From contig DXCM01000042.1 of assembly GCA_019116025.1 (NCBI GenBank), positions 20,482 through 84,481 of the forward strand: a DNA stretch of 64,000 nucleotides, written 5' to 3'. The notes under the pieces are model-generated. The model had not been told where the DNA came from, searched no databases, and saw only the letters and a program-made list of their open reading frames with translations. The position numbers and the translations under genes were made by a program. This document shows, piece by piece, positions 1-8,018 of the stretch. The number at the start of each line of letters is the position of its first letter. The stretch's first letter is position 1. Source of the stretch: Candidatus Companilactobacillus pullicola. GTDB taxonomy: Bacteria > Bacillota > Bacilli > Lactobacillales > Lactobacillaceae.

Positions 1-140
1 AACGAGATTACTTAGATATGATTTCTCAGAGTGAAGTTAAGTATCAAGATTATGTTTTTGAACTCTACAACGAAATTCTTTTGGCGGAAACTCTAGTTAT
101 AGGACCAACCGTTTCGGAAAGTGAAGAAGAAAAGAATTAA
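1..140 (+). CDS. 3' end of an unidentified gene (partial)
   Basis: An open frame enters from the left edge and ends at the TAA at 138-140. The visible 45 residues start RDYLDMISQS and end in an acidic tail SESEEEKN. No domain is recognisable in so short a piece. It is co-directional with the folate gene 70 bases further on, so the two may be co-transcribed. The function cannot be named from this fragment. Confidence 0.6.
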   Translation, partial: RDYLDMISQSEVKYQDYVFELYNEILLAETLVIGPTVSESEEEKN

Positions 141-210
141 GTTATTTCCTTTTTGTCTACGATAAATGTAAAATTATAAAGCAATCATCGAAGACTGGGA
201 GGGATTTATC

Positions 211-753
211 ATAGATAAGAAAGCTTTGAGACAACAACAAATTCAAAAGTTAAAGGCCAATCAAGCAAAAACTAAAGTTGAGGGTGCCAAGTTATTAAAG
301 AAGTTAATGGCAACAACTGAGTGGAAAAAAGCTAAAAGTATTGCGACAACTGTCAGCAGTCCGATTGAGGTACCAACACCAATTATTGTTGAAGCAGCAC
401 GAAAAGAAGGCAAGAAAGTTTATCTACCAAAGACAATGCCACATCGTCAGATGGCCTTTTTACCATTTGCTAGTCGTGAAGATTTAATTACCAGTAAGTT
501 TGGAATTCCTGAACCAGTGTACGATGAAGACTTGGTCAATCAAGAACCAGATCTCGTTATTGTGCCAGGATTAGCCTTTGCGCAAGATTCAAATTATCGA
601 GTTGGCTTTGGTGGTGGATATTACGATCGCTTTTTAGCGCAATATTCCGGTGCCACTGTAGCTTTAGTTCCCTCAGCAATGCATTTTGATACAGCTGATT
701 GGGAGATTGAGGATCATGATATTAAAATACAAAAATTGATTTTAGCTGATTAA
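211..753 (+). CDS. 5-formyltetrahydrofolate cyclo-ligase
   Basis: The enzyme converts 5-formyl-THF to 5,10-methenyl-THF using ATP, in cytoplasmic one-carbon metabolism. The C-terminal family signature is clear: LVIVPGLAFAQDSNYRVGFGGGYYDRFL, with the glycine-rich GFGGGYYDR motif. An N-terminal basic helix (LRQQQIQKLKANQ) is also usual for the family. The start is odd. A strong Shine-Dalgarno GGGAGGG lies at 197-203. The only codon at good spacing is ATA at 211, giving M-DKKALRQQQ; the nearest standard start is TTG at 226, 22 bases from the SD. I chose 211 for spacing and because family members usually keep this basic N-terminus. Length from 211 is 180 residues, normal for the family. Confidence 0.9.
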   Translation: MDKKALRQQQIQKLKANQAKTKVEGAKLLKKLMATTEWKKAKSIATTVSSPIEVPTPIIVEAARKEGKKVYLPKTMPHRQMAFLPFASREDLITSKFGIPEPVYDEDLVNQEPDLVIVPGLAFAQDSNYRVGFGGGYYDRFLAQYSGATVALVPSAMHFDTADWEIEDHDIKIQKLILAD

Positions 754-755
754 AT

Positions 756-800
756 AAAAATAGTTCACCCTGGATAAAAATCTGAGGTGAACTATTTTTT
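756..800. terminator. Bidirectional terminator between fthC-like gene and the leftward ABC locus
   Basis: TAGTTCACC (761-769) pairs perfectly with GGTGAACTA (786-794). It is flanked by A5 on the left and T7 on the right, so it can stop both the rightward cyclo-ligase transcript and the leftward operon. Confidence 0.85.
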
Positions 801-1391
801 TAGGAATAAGTAGGATTAAATTTTTGAAAGAGATTCTCTTTTTGGACCAAAGCAAGGAGGACTTTCTCTGGATCATAAACATCAATACCTTGGTAATTAA
901 ACTCGATAACTAAGTCTGGAAGATTTCTTTCCAAAGATGCATTGATATCGATTGATAATCTTTGATTATTTTTTAAAGTACAAACTAGTTGAAAAATATC
1001 GGGATTAATATCAAAAGGACTATTACGAATCCTTTTTTGATAACTAATGTTGATGTGATCAATTTCTTGATAAGAAATCTCCTTTTGTGAGGTAGGTGTT
1101 AAATGGAGTAATTGTGCAAACTTAGTAATACCGAAAGTACTAAATTCAATTATCTTGATACCATTTTTACCAATTAACCAATAATTATTAAAGCAACTAG
1201 GCAGTGTTATGAGTAGGCCTATTGATAAAACTAATAGAAACACCCAGAAAGGCTGATATCCAAAACCGGTGAATAGAAGACTGACAAAAATAATGAAGAT
1301 AATGGAAATAATAACTCGACTTAATTTGATTGGATAATTTCCGATCAGAAAGATTGGATGTTTTTAAGATCTCACTAAAATCTATCAACAT
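800..1391 (-). pseudogene. Frameshifted membrane protein gene, last gene of ABC operon
   Basis: An ATG at 1391 follows a clean GGAGG (1400-1404) and begins MLIDFSEILK. The frame then runs out of register at the A5 run (T5 on +, 1361-1365). Removing one A joins it to the long downstream frame, giving ILKHPIFLIGNYPIKLSRVI and then two hydrophobic segments (about IISIIFIIFVSLLF and VFLLVLSIGLLITL), followed by a soluble C-terminal half ending FNPTYS. The rejoined protein would be about 196 residues. It could be a real inactivating frameshift, a phase-variable homopolymer, or a sequencing error. The family is not recognised. It sits 17 bases after the ABC permease and likely belongs to that transporter. 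Confidence 0.65.
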
Positions 1392-1407
1392 AATAAATTC
1401 CTCCAGA

Positions 1408-2130
1408 CTAATCGAAACGTTTATATCTGTAAGCATAAATTAGAACGACAGAAAAAATAATGAACCAAATAATCAACACACTGATGTCGGAAATGCTCCA
1501 GATAAAATTATGTTTGAGTAAACTTTGATTAATGAATTTTGTAATTATTCCCGAGTATAGAAAATCCGATATGGTAGAAATAGTCTTATTGAAGCCTTTA
1601 AACATTGGTATAAAAGTAAAGATGATAGTTGGTAATAGACTCAAAACACCGGCACTGGTCTGATTACGAGAGAAAATGCCGACTGTAAAACCAACTAGAA
1701 TACTGATGATCGTACAAATAGTAGTAATGATCAAATAGTTAACAATAGATATTTGCTGCCAAGAAGTACCACTTAACGGTACGAGAATAATACTAGTTAA
1801 GGTAAGAATTAAAAGTGCTGGTAACAGAGTACCAATGAAGTATTCAACTGCATTGACTGATGAGGTCATTAGGACTCTTAAAGTGTGATGTTCTTTTTCC
1901 TCAGCCAAAGGGTAAGAACCAAACATAATTCCTCCCATGGTTATATTTAGAACGATACCCATATTTAAAGTTAGGGTTCTAATAGTTATTAAATTGGAAG
2001 GAAAGAAGTTCTTAAAAGCAATAACGTAGCCGATTGCCATCAGTGGCGCCATAAGTAAGGAAAAATTCTTTAAAGTTAGTTGTAATCTCAGAATGAAGAT
2101 TGCATTTATTTTTCGCATTGATATGTTCAT
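1408..2130 (-). CDS. ABC-2 type transporter permease
   Basis: This 240-residue protein has about six hydrophobic segments (for example LLMAPLMAIGYVIAF, LPALLILTLTSIILV, IITTICTIISILVGFTVGI and a C-terminal LIIWFIIFSVVLIYAY). The AEEKEHHTLRVLMTSSV stretch after the second segment is typical of ABC-2 permeases of drug, lantibiotic or bacteriocin exporters. Its ATG overlaps the stop of the ATPase by four bases (ATGA), which indicates translational coupling. A second in-frame ATG lies four codons in. Substrate is unknown; it presumably forms a dimer with two copies of the upstream ATPase. Confidence 0.85.
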   Translation of the reverse strand: MNISMRKINAIFILRLQLTLKNFSLLMAPLMAIGYVIAFKNFFPSNLITIRTLTLNMGIVLNITMGGIMFGSYPLAEEKEHHTLRVLMTSSVNAVEYFIGTLLPALLILTLTSIILVPLSGTSWQQISIVNYLIITTICTIISILVGFTVGIFSRNQTSAGVLSLLPTIIFTFIPMFKGFNKTISTISDFLYSGIITKFINQSLLKHNFIWSISDISVLIIWFIIFSVVLIYAYRYKRFD

Positions 2131-2981
2131 TTTAAATTTCTCCCCGTTACTTCTAAAAAGACATCCTCTAAAGTGGGTTCACAGGAATGAATCGTTTGTA
2201 ACTCCTCATTTTCCATCCACCAGTTTATTTTGCCTCGTGTCTCTTCGGAATCAATTAATTTCATTGCGGTGTTGTTTTTTAAAAGAATCTTGTATTGAAT
2301 TTTTTTGTTGTACTTCAAACTTAAAGCTTGCGGTGAACCTATTTCAGCAATTTTCCCATCATTTAGTAGAGCCACTCGATCACAGAGCTTAGCTGCTTCA
2401 TTCATGTTGTGGGTAGTTAGAAAAACGGTAGTACCAGAATCTCTCAATTCTAAAATCAGTTGATGAATCTCCTGAGTCGTTCCTGGATCAATACCGTTTG
2501 TCGGTTCATCGAGAAAAAGTATCTGGGGATGATTGAGAATAGCTCGTGCCAAGATGAGACGTTGTTTCATACCCTGTGAGAATTTTTTGACCAACTTTTT
2601 TTTATCGTTATGAAGATTGACACGTCGTAATAGGGTATCAACCATTGATTTATTAACTTTAAAAATACGAGCGAAGGTAATAAGGTTGTCATAAGCAGAA
2701 AGATTCTCATATAGGCCACTATCATGCGTTACGACACCGATATGCTCATAGATATTTTCCTTTAAGTGTTGACTATTGTTGCCAAGCACTGTGGCGGTTC
2801 CTGAGCTGGCAACAAGTTGTCCAGTAAGAATCTTGATGGTTGTAGTTTTACCAGCTCCAGAAGGACCTAGGAAACCAAATATTTCACCAGCTTGAATTGA
2901 GAAATCGAGATTCTTTAAGGCCGTTTGATTGTCGAAGCTTTTATAAAGATGCTTAACTTCTATTATTGGTACGGATACCAT
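2127..2981 (-). CDS. ABC transporter ATP-binding protein
   Basis: This is a 284-residue nucleotide-binding subunit. It has Walker A GPSGAGKTTT (about residue 40), a signature variant FSQGMKQR, Walker B ILFLDEPTNGID and switch histidine in FLTTHNM. The extra C-terminal 70 residues (PTLEDVFLEVTGR) mark the CcmA/DRA exporter subfamily paired with ABC-2 permeases. The ATG follows AAGGAGGAG at good spacing. It is the first gene of the leftward transporter operon, and is separated by about 100 bases from the upstream LytTR regulator, which probably controls it. Confidence 0.92.
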   Translation of the reverse strand: MVSVPIIEVKHLYKSFDNQTALKNLDFSIQAGEIFGFLGPSGAGKTTTIKILTGQLVASSGTATVLGNNSQHLKENIYEHIGVVTHDSGLYENLSAYDNLITFARIFKVNKSMVDTLLRRVNLHNDKKKLVKKFSQGMKQRLILARAILNHPQILFLDEPTNGIDPGTTQEIHQLILELRDSGTTVFLTTHNMNEAAKLCDRVALLNDGKIAEIGSPQALSLKYNKKIQYKILLKNNTAMKLIDSEETRGKINWWMENEELQTIHSCEPTLEDVFLEVTGRNLK

Positions 2982-3084
2982 TTTGTTCTCCTCCTTGTTT
3001 TACAACTACAGAATACAAGGAAAGTTTAAAGAAGTTTTCAAAAATCAGTGAGTTGTGGATGTGAGGGGCTGAAATGTACCCACG

Positions 3085-4041
3085 TTATTGAAGCAAGTCC
3101 TTGAGTTGATCGAGTTTAGCACGAGATAAGGGGAGAGTCTCCTTACTATCTTTTAGAATTAATGTGTAACTGTTCTTAGAGTAACTGATCAGTTCAGAGA
3201 TGCGTTGCAAGTTCACGAGATAAGAGCGGTGGCATCTGAAAAATCCGAAGTGAATGAGCTTTTTTTCTAGTTCTTCCATTGTTAAAGAGGACGGGAAATA
3301 TTCAGAATTGACAGAAAAATTACTGACACCATTGATACTTTCGATAAAGTCGATCTCATTAGGACTGAAGAATATCGTTTTATCATCGAGATGACTAGAG
3401 AGACGGAAGATATTTTGTGGTTTGATTGAATCCTTACCCAGTTCCAAATCAACTTTTTCTAATTTTTGATCGACGCATTGATAGATAGTGGTGCTTAATT
3501 GTAAAAGTTCTTCCATGTATGAAGAAATCACGACAACAGTCGACTTTTGACGAATAACTTCGAGAGCTTTGAGATAGAGTTTGCTACCTTCATTGGATAA
3601 ATCACGGAGAGGACTTTCAATAAAGACTAAATCAGGCTGAAAAAGGGCAATACGAAAGAGATGCAATCTTTCAATCTGATCAGTGGTCAAAGTATTAGTT
3701 TTCATATTAAGGTTGTCTCCCAAAGCAAATTGAGGAGCCATTTTCTCTATCTTAATGTGGTTATTAGCTAAGCAATTAAAGAAATTGAGATAACTTTTAA
3801 CGGTCATTTTCTGATAGACATTATCGTTATGACGCTTGATAGCCATATTATGGGTGCTATATTTTATTGAACCACCACTGGGGAGTGTTCTTTGTTCTAC
3901 TAAATCAAAGAAGGTATCTATTTCAGTGTGGGTCATCTGCAAACCTATTTTTTCCTGTGAATCAATTTTTAACGAAAAATTACTGAGGATGCTTTGGTTC
4001 TCTATTTGTTTAGTCACATTTTCAAATTCAATTAAGCTCAT
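3085..4041 (-). CDS. Degenerate ABC ATPase domain fused to LytTR DNA-binding domain
   Basis: Residues 1-200 resemble an ABC ATPase by order (SLIEFENVTKQIENQSILSNFSLKI at the start) but the functional motifs are lost. The Walker A region reads GLQMTHTEIDTFF with no GKS/T, the signature region reads LTTDQIERLHLFRIAL, and Walker B reads LVFIESP without its aspartate. Residues about 215-318 form a LytTR domain (FFSPNEIDFIESING, FGFFRCHRSYLVNLQRI, LPLSRAKLDQLKDLL). ATP hydrolysis is therefore unlikely, and a regulatory role for the adjacent exporter is the simplest reading. The start at 4041 is preferred to one four codons upstream because GGAG lies six bases before it. Such ABC-LytTR fusions occur in other Firmicutes. 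Confidence 0.85.
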   Translation of the reverse strand: MSLIEFENVTKQIENQSILSNFSLKIDSQEKIGLQMTHTEIDTFFDLVEQRTLPSGGSIKYSTHNMAIKRHNDNVYQKMTVKSYLNFFNCLANNHIKIEKMAPQFALGDNLNMKTNTLTTDQIERLHLFRIALFQPDLVFIESPLRDLSNEGSKLYLKALEVIRQKSTVVVISSYMEELLQLSTTIYQCVDQKLEKVDLELGKDSIKPQNIFRLSSHLDDKTIFFSPNEIDFIESINGVSNFSVNSEYFPSSLTMEELEKKLIHFGFFRCHRSYLVNLQRISELISYSKNSYTLILKDSKETLPLSRAKLDQLKDLLQ

Positions 4042-4114
4042 TTGCCGCTCCATAAGTAAGATTTTGTTGTCAGTTCAATTTTAGCAAATACCGTCTTTTT
4101 AAAATTCCATTTCG

Positions 4115-4158
4115 AATAAAAAATCCCACTTTTCAAAATTAATTGAAATAGTGGGATT
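4115..4158 (-). terminator. Rho-independent terminator (leftward)
   Basis: AATCCCACT (4122-4130) pairs with AGTGGGATT (4150-4158). On the minus strand it is followed by a run of six T, just after the stop of the 111-residue ORF. Confidence 0.85.
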
Positions 4159-4164
4159 ACAGTT

Positions 4165-4500
4165 TTAACTAGCTTTTTTAATTGAATCGTTAAATGGCCC
4201 TTTGATTTTCACCTTCGTGCCACTTGTAATAGATTTTGATCCGTCCTTAAATACCGAATCATTTTCGATAGTTAGATTGAGCAGATCATTCTCGTCGGGA
4301 ATCTGGTTGACGGTAAAACGGTGATATCCTCGAACACCGTGAAATGAAATCAAATAGAAGTCACCAATTTCAGGTACGGCCTTTAGGCTATCCAACTTAA
4401 TATATAAGTTGTTTTGAGAAGCAGATACTGGTAAATTATCGATAACAAATCCTGTCTCAATTTGTTTGGAACCTTGCTTGCGAAACTTTGTTAATTTCAT
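4165..4500 (-). CDS. Hypothetical protein, 111 residues
   Basis: This is a soluble protein without signal peptide or membrane segment, beginning MKLTKFRKQG and ending NDSIKKAS. It follows a strong SD (GAGGGGAGG) at good spacing and has its own terminator, so it is probably a real monocistronic gene. The predicted pattern is mainly short beta strands with little helix. I do not recognise the family and see nothing in the neighbours that defines a role. Confidence 0.7.
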   Translation of the reverse strand: MKLTKFRKQGSKQIETGFVIDNLPVSASQNNLYIKLDSLKAVPEIGDFYLISFHGVRGYHRFTVNQIPDENDLLNLTIENDSVFKDGSKSITSGTKVKIKGPFNDSIKKAS

Positions 4501-4786
4501 GAATTATCCTCCCCTCGAGTAATAATTAATATTATATTAATACCTAAAGTGGGGATTAAGTCAATATAAATTTAGAATTATTTTCATTTTATTAAAGGAA
4601 ACATTACTTCTGGAAAATCGATAAATATTTGAAACGTCAAAGTCCGGCAAGTACCCATGATTATCTTTTCGAGAGGTACCCAATGACGACGAAAGATGTT
4701 GGCATAAATTTCAATTGAAAATGAATGCCTTGCTATGTAATTGAAATAAGTGTTAACATAAATAGCTGTGAAGAAAAAAAGACACT
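4501..4786. other. Intergenic stretch without recognised gene
   Basis: The AT-rich sequence between the 111-residue gene and the tRNA terminator contains no convincing ORF, repeat or palindrome. The first ~60 bases must hold the promoter of the leftward gene. Confidence 0.5.
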
Positions 4787-4820
4787 AAAAAGCCGATCAT
4801 GATTTTCATCATAATCGGTT
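4787..4820 (-). terminator. Terminator downstream of tRNA-Lys
   Basis: On the minus strand CCGATTATGAT and ATCATGATCGG form a stem with one G-U pair and a short A-rich loop, followed by a T run. Confidence 0.75.
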
Positions 4821-4835
4821 AAGCGATAATTGCTA

Positions 4836-4908
4836 TGGGTGGTTGGGGGATCGAACCCCAGACCCACGGATTAAGAGTCCGTTGCTCTGCCAGCTGAGCT
4901 AACCACCC
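4836..4908 (-). tRNA. tRNA-Lys (anticodon CTT)
   Basis: On the minus strand the cloverleaf is complete. The acceptor stem GGGTGGT pairs with ACCACCC plus discriminator A. The D-arm is AGCTCAGCTGGCAGAGC. The anticodon stem ACGGA/TCCGT carries the loop CTCTTAA, so the anticodon is CTT (Lys, codon AAG). The T-arm contains GGTTCGATCC. The 3' CCA is not encoded (TAG follows the discriminator base). Confidence 0.97.
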
Positions 4909-5039
4909 ATTGGATTTGAATTGATTGATAAGTTGTTTCCCTCTCAACCAACGAGATATATCTTACCATAAGCTCCAAATTTATGGCAAGTACTTTTTTC
5001 AAAAAAGTTTAAAAAATTTAAGGTGGATTTATGGGTATT

Positions 5040-5068
5040 TTGTTTTAATAGGGAATAACTAGTATAAT
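5040..5068 (+). promoter_or_regulatory. Promoter of walR
   Basis: A -35 TTGTTT (5040-5045) and a -10 TATAAT (5063-5068) are separated by exactly 17 bases, and the SD of walR follows about 14 bases later. Confidence 0.75.
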
Positions 5069-5090
5069 AATTGTGTCAAGGAGATATAAA

Positions 5091-5792
5091 ATGGCTAAAA
5101 AAATTCTAGTAGTAGATGATGAAAAACCAATTTCCGATATTGTTAAGTATAATTTGGAAAATGAAGGCTACGAAGTCATAACTGCTTTTGATGGACAAGA
5201 AGCTTTGGATAAAGTTGATGAGGATAATCCAGATTTGATTTTGCTAGATTTAATGCTTCCAGTTATTGATGGTCTCGAAGTAGCTAGAACTATCAGAAAA
5301 ACTAAAGATACTCCAATCATTATGTTAACAGCTAAGGATACTGAGATTGATAAGGTCATCGGCCTAGAACTTGGGGCTGATGATTATGTTACAAAACCAT
5401 TCTCAAATAGAGAATTAGTTGCTCGTGTTAAGGCACGTCTTAGATCGCAAAGCCATATGCAAAGTGATGATAAGAAGAGTAGTGAAATTAAGATCGGCGA
5501 TTTAACCATCCTTCCCGATGCATATACAGTAACTAAAAATGGAAAAGAAATTGAATTAACACACCGTGAGTTTGAATTATTACATTATTTAGCTCAACAT
5601 ATTGGACAAGTTATGAAGCGTGAACACTTACTTCAAACTGTCTGGGGTTATGATTACTTTGGTGACGTTAGAACAGTTGATGTGACTGTAAGACGTTTAC
5701 GTGAAAAAATCGAAAATAATCCAAGTCAACCAGAATGGTTAATGACCAGACGTGGAGTTGGATATTACTTGAGAGATCCTGATGGAGAATAG
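5091..5792 (+). CDS. walR: Response regulator WalR (YycF)
   Basis: This OmpR-family regulator is the usually essential partner of WalK and controls cell-wall hydrolase and homeostasis genes. Residues 1-120 are a receiver domain with the acidic pair D9-D10, phospho-acceptor D53 in LLDLMLP and the conserved lysine in [10 protein letters not shown]. Residues about 135-230 are a winged helix with [16 protein letters not shown] and GVGYYLR. I set the start at the ATG at 5091, six bases after AAGGAGA; an upstream GTG at 5073 would include the SD in the coding region. Length is 233 residues, normal for WalR. Unlike most relatives, walK does not follow directly: over 300 bases with a structured repeat lie between. 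Confidence 0.97.
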   Translation: MAKKILVVDDEKPISDIVKYNLENEGYEVITAFDGQEALDKVDEDNPDLILLDLMLPVIDGLEVARTIRKTKDTPIIMLTAKDTEIDKVIGLELGADDYVTKPFSNRELVARVKARLRSQSHMQSDDKKSSEIKIGDLTILPDAYTVTKNGKEIELTHREFELLHYLAQHIGQVMKREHLLQTVWGYDYFGDVRTVDVTVRRLREKIENNPSQPEWLMTRRGVGYYLRDPDGE

Positions 5793-5915
5793 AGAGGGCG
5801 CAGTGAGGGTGGCCAGCCCACGAGGATTTGCCTAAGTATCGAAATTGCACGCGCACTTGGCGTGCGATTCCGATACTGTAGCAAACCGTAATGGGTTACC
5901 CTCACGGAGCCCGTT
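5793..5915 (+). ncRNA. Structured RNA-like element, module 1 (walR-walK gap)
   Basis: The element begins directly after the walR stop. Nested pairing is visible: GGGC 5796-5799 with GCCC 5909-5912, then a 3x3 internal loop GCA/GGA, then GTGAGGGT 5803-5810 with ACCCTCAC 5898-5905. Inside are AGCCCA 5815-5820 with TGGGTT 5892-5897, GG-A-TTTGC 5824-5831 with GCAAACC 5881-5887 (A bulged), AGTATCG 5835-5841 with CGATACT 5871-5877, and GCACGC with GCGTGC at the tip. Modules beside greA and after fbp share this layout with different but paired stem bases. The RNA identity is an inference; it could act as a 3' UTR structure, attenuator or mobile repeat. Confidence 0.6.
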
Positions 5916-6021
5916 TGTACCACAACTTTCAAAAAAGTAAGTAAATCCTTCCAATCAAGGATTAAAAACATAAGTTTCAAGAGAAATTGAATAATTTCAT
6001 CATTGAAAATCGAAATAAAAC

Positions 6022-6064
6022 TAAAAAAACTGATTGGCATGGGAAATGTCCGTCAGTTTTTTTG
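6022..6064 (+). terminator. Terminator-like hairpin upstream of walK
   Basis: AAAAAACTGA pairs with TCAGTTTTTT around an imperfect GGCAT/ATGTCC inner stem, and the right arm ends in a T8 run. It would uncouple walR from walK. A TATAAT at 6080-6085, just beyond it, may be the -10 of a separate walK promoter, but no good -35 is seen. Confidence 0.6.
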
Positions 6065-6119
6065 TTGTAAATATAGCTGTATAATAAAACTAAGTCTGTA
6101 TTGTTTAGGTGGAAATATT

Positions 6120-8018
6120 TTGAAAAATAGATTTGCTTTTTTACATTCAATTAATTTCAAAATCGGATTATCCTTTATCCTGATTTTGATAGTCACAATT
6201 GAAATCATTGGGGCCTATTTTGTACGTCAGTTGGAAGATCAAAATGTTGCAAACTTTGAAACTTCCGTCTCAATTCCGGCGTATACATTAAACCAGATTT
6301 CAGAAAATTTGACTGATAACGATGACCATACACGGGATAATATCAGCAATGCGATTCAGGATTATTCTCGAGTCAGCACGGATATTACTGATGTTCAGGT
6401 TATCGATCGTAGTGGAATCATTGTTGGGGCCAAGGATTCCGAAAGTAATAGTATTATCGGTACACAAACTTTGAAAGATAATATCAAACAAAGTATTCGA
6501 ACTGATAAACGAATTACACAGATTTACTACGAAAGAGATAACGGTAGTTCTTATGAATCGATCGTGCCAGTGACATCTACAGATAATAGTACAGTTGTGG
6601 GAGCAATTTATGTTCGTGCCAGTATGGAATCAGTTTATACCGGCATTAATAACATTATCTTGATCTTCCTAACAGCTTCACTAGTAGCTGGGCTTTTGGG
6701 TGCGGTGATCGCAATTTTCATCTCCCGAGCTATTACGAGACCGATTGATGAAATGAAGCAACAGGCTGTCCGTATGGCCGAAGGAGACTATTCTGGTCAG
6801 GTTCGTGTTTATTCACCGGATGAGTTAGGTCAATTGGCTATGGCTGTTAATGATTTGTCAGTTAAAGTTGAAGAAGCGACCGAAAACTCGGAATCTGAGC
6901 GACGAAGGCTAGATAGTGTCCTGACGCAAATGTCTGATGGTGTTATTGCGACGAACCGTCTCGGTAACATAACGGTTATTAATGAAATGGCTCAGGAATT
7001 CTTGGATCGAGATGAAGACGAAGCTATCGGTCAACCATTAGTTGATGTATTGGGGATTAAAGATCGGACGAGTTTTGACGATTTGTTGGAGAATCCTGAT
7101 CCAATGGTAATTGAAACAAATGATTCAAATGAGGATTACGATGACGCCAACGGTGATAATTCACTGATTTTAAACGCTGATTTCTCGTTAATTCAAAGAA
7201 ACAGTGGGTTCATTAGTGGTATGGTTTGTGTTCTACACGATGTCACAGAACAACAAAAAATCGATAGTGAACGTCGCCAATTCGTTTCCAACGTTTCTCA
7301 TGAGTTGAGAACACCATTAACAAGTATCAGTAGTTATATCGATGCTTTAAATAATGGCGCTTGGAAGGATCAGAAGTTGGCACCCCAATTCTTGGGCGTT
7401 ACAGCTGAAGAAACTGATCGTATGATTCGTATGATCAAAGATCTATTGAGCTTGTCACGTATGGATCAAGGTCGTTCGAAATTGGATAAGGAGCTAGTTA
7501 ACTTTAACGAATTCTTCTCTTATATTCTGGATCGTTTTGATATGATGTTGAAAAAAGAGAAGGCCGATGCTAAAGAAAATGGTTCTAAGATTGCCAAAAA
7601 TTATCGCATCAAACGTATTTTTACTAGCAAAGATCTATGGGTAGAAATCGATACTGATAAGATGACACAAGTGATCGATAACATTATGAATAATGCTATT
7701 AAATATTCACCTGATGGTGGAGTTATCACTTGTCGTTTGTTGGAAACTAATAAACACATTATTATTAGCATCTCTGATGAAGGATTGGGTATTCCTAGAA
7801 AGGATATCAAGAAGGTCTTCGAACGTTTCTATCGTGTTGATAAAGCACGTTCTAGAAAACAGGGTGGTACTGGACTTGGACTTTCTATCTCCAAAGAAAT
7901 CGTTGAACAACACAAAGGTAGAATTTGGGTAAATAGTGCCGAAGGTAAGGGATCTACATTCTACATTTCCTTACCATTTGACCCTAACGAGACAGGAGGA
8001 GAATGGGATGAAGTTTAG
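6120..8018 (+). CDS. walK: Sensor histidine kinase WalK (YycG)
   Basis: This 632-residue membrane kinase phosphorylates WalR. Order of domains: TM1 (GLSFILILIVTIEIIGAYF, about 15-34), an extracytoplasmic PAS-like domain of ~150 residues, TM2 (IILIFLTASLVAGLLGAVIAIFI), HAMP (RAITRPIDEMKQQAVRMAEGDY), a PAS domain, HisKA with phospho-acceptor H394 in VSHELRTPLT, and an HATPase domain (NIMNNAIKYSP, ISDEGLGIP, GGTGLGLSI). I chose the TTG at 6120, seven bases after GGTGG, because it yields the canonical short cytoplasmic N-terminus. The last 11 bases overlap walH. Confidence 0.96.
   Translation: MKNRFAFLHSINFKIGLSFILILIVTIEIIGAYFVRQLEDQNVANFETSVSIPAYTLNQISENLTDNDDHTRDNISNAIQDYSRVSTDITDVQVIDRSGIIVGAKDSESNSIIGTQTLKDNIKQSIRTDKRITQIYYERDNGSSYESIVPVTSTDNSTVVGAIYVRASMESVYTGINNIILIFLTASLVAGLLGAVIAIFISRAITRPIDEMKQQAVRMAEGDYSGQVRVYSPDELGQLAMAVNDLSVKVEEATENSESERRRLDSVLTQMSDGVIATNRLGNITVINEMAQEFLDRDEDEAIGQPLVDVLGIKDRTSFDDLLENPDPMVIETNDSNEDYDDANGDNSLILNADFSLIQRNSGFISGMVCVLHDVTEQQKIDSERRQFVSNVSHELRTPLTSISSYIDALNNGAWKDQKLAPQFLGVTAEETDRMIRMIKDLLSLSRMDQGRSKLDKELVNFNEFFSYILDRFDMMLKKEKADAKENGSKIAKNYRIKRIFTSKDLWVEIDTDKMTQVIDNIMNNAIKYSPDGGVITCRLLETNKHIIISISDEGLGIPRKDIKKVFERFYRVDKARSRKQGGTGLGLSISKEIVEQHKGRIWVNSAEGKGSTFYISLPFDPNETGGEWDEV

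Noticed and set aside
5835..5880. Simple transcription terminator after walR
   Set aside because: The palindrome is multi-branched and lacks a T run at its 3' side; a separate T-tailed hairpin occurs at 6022-6064.
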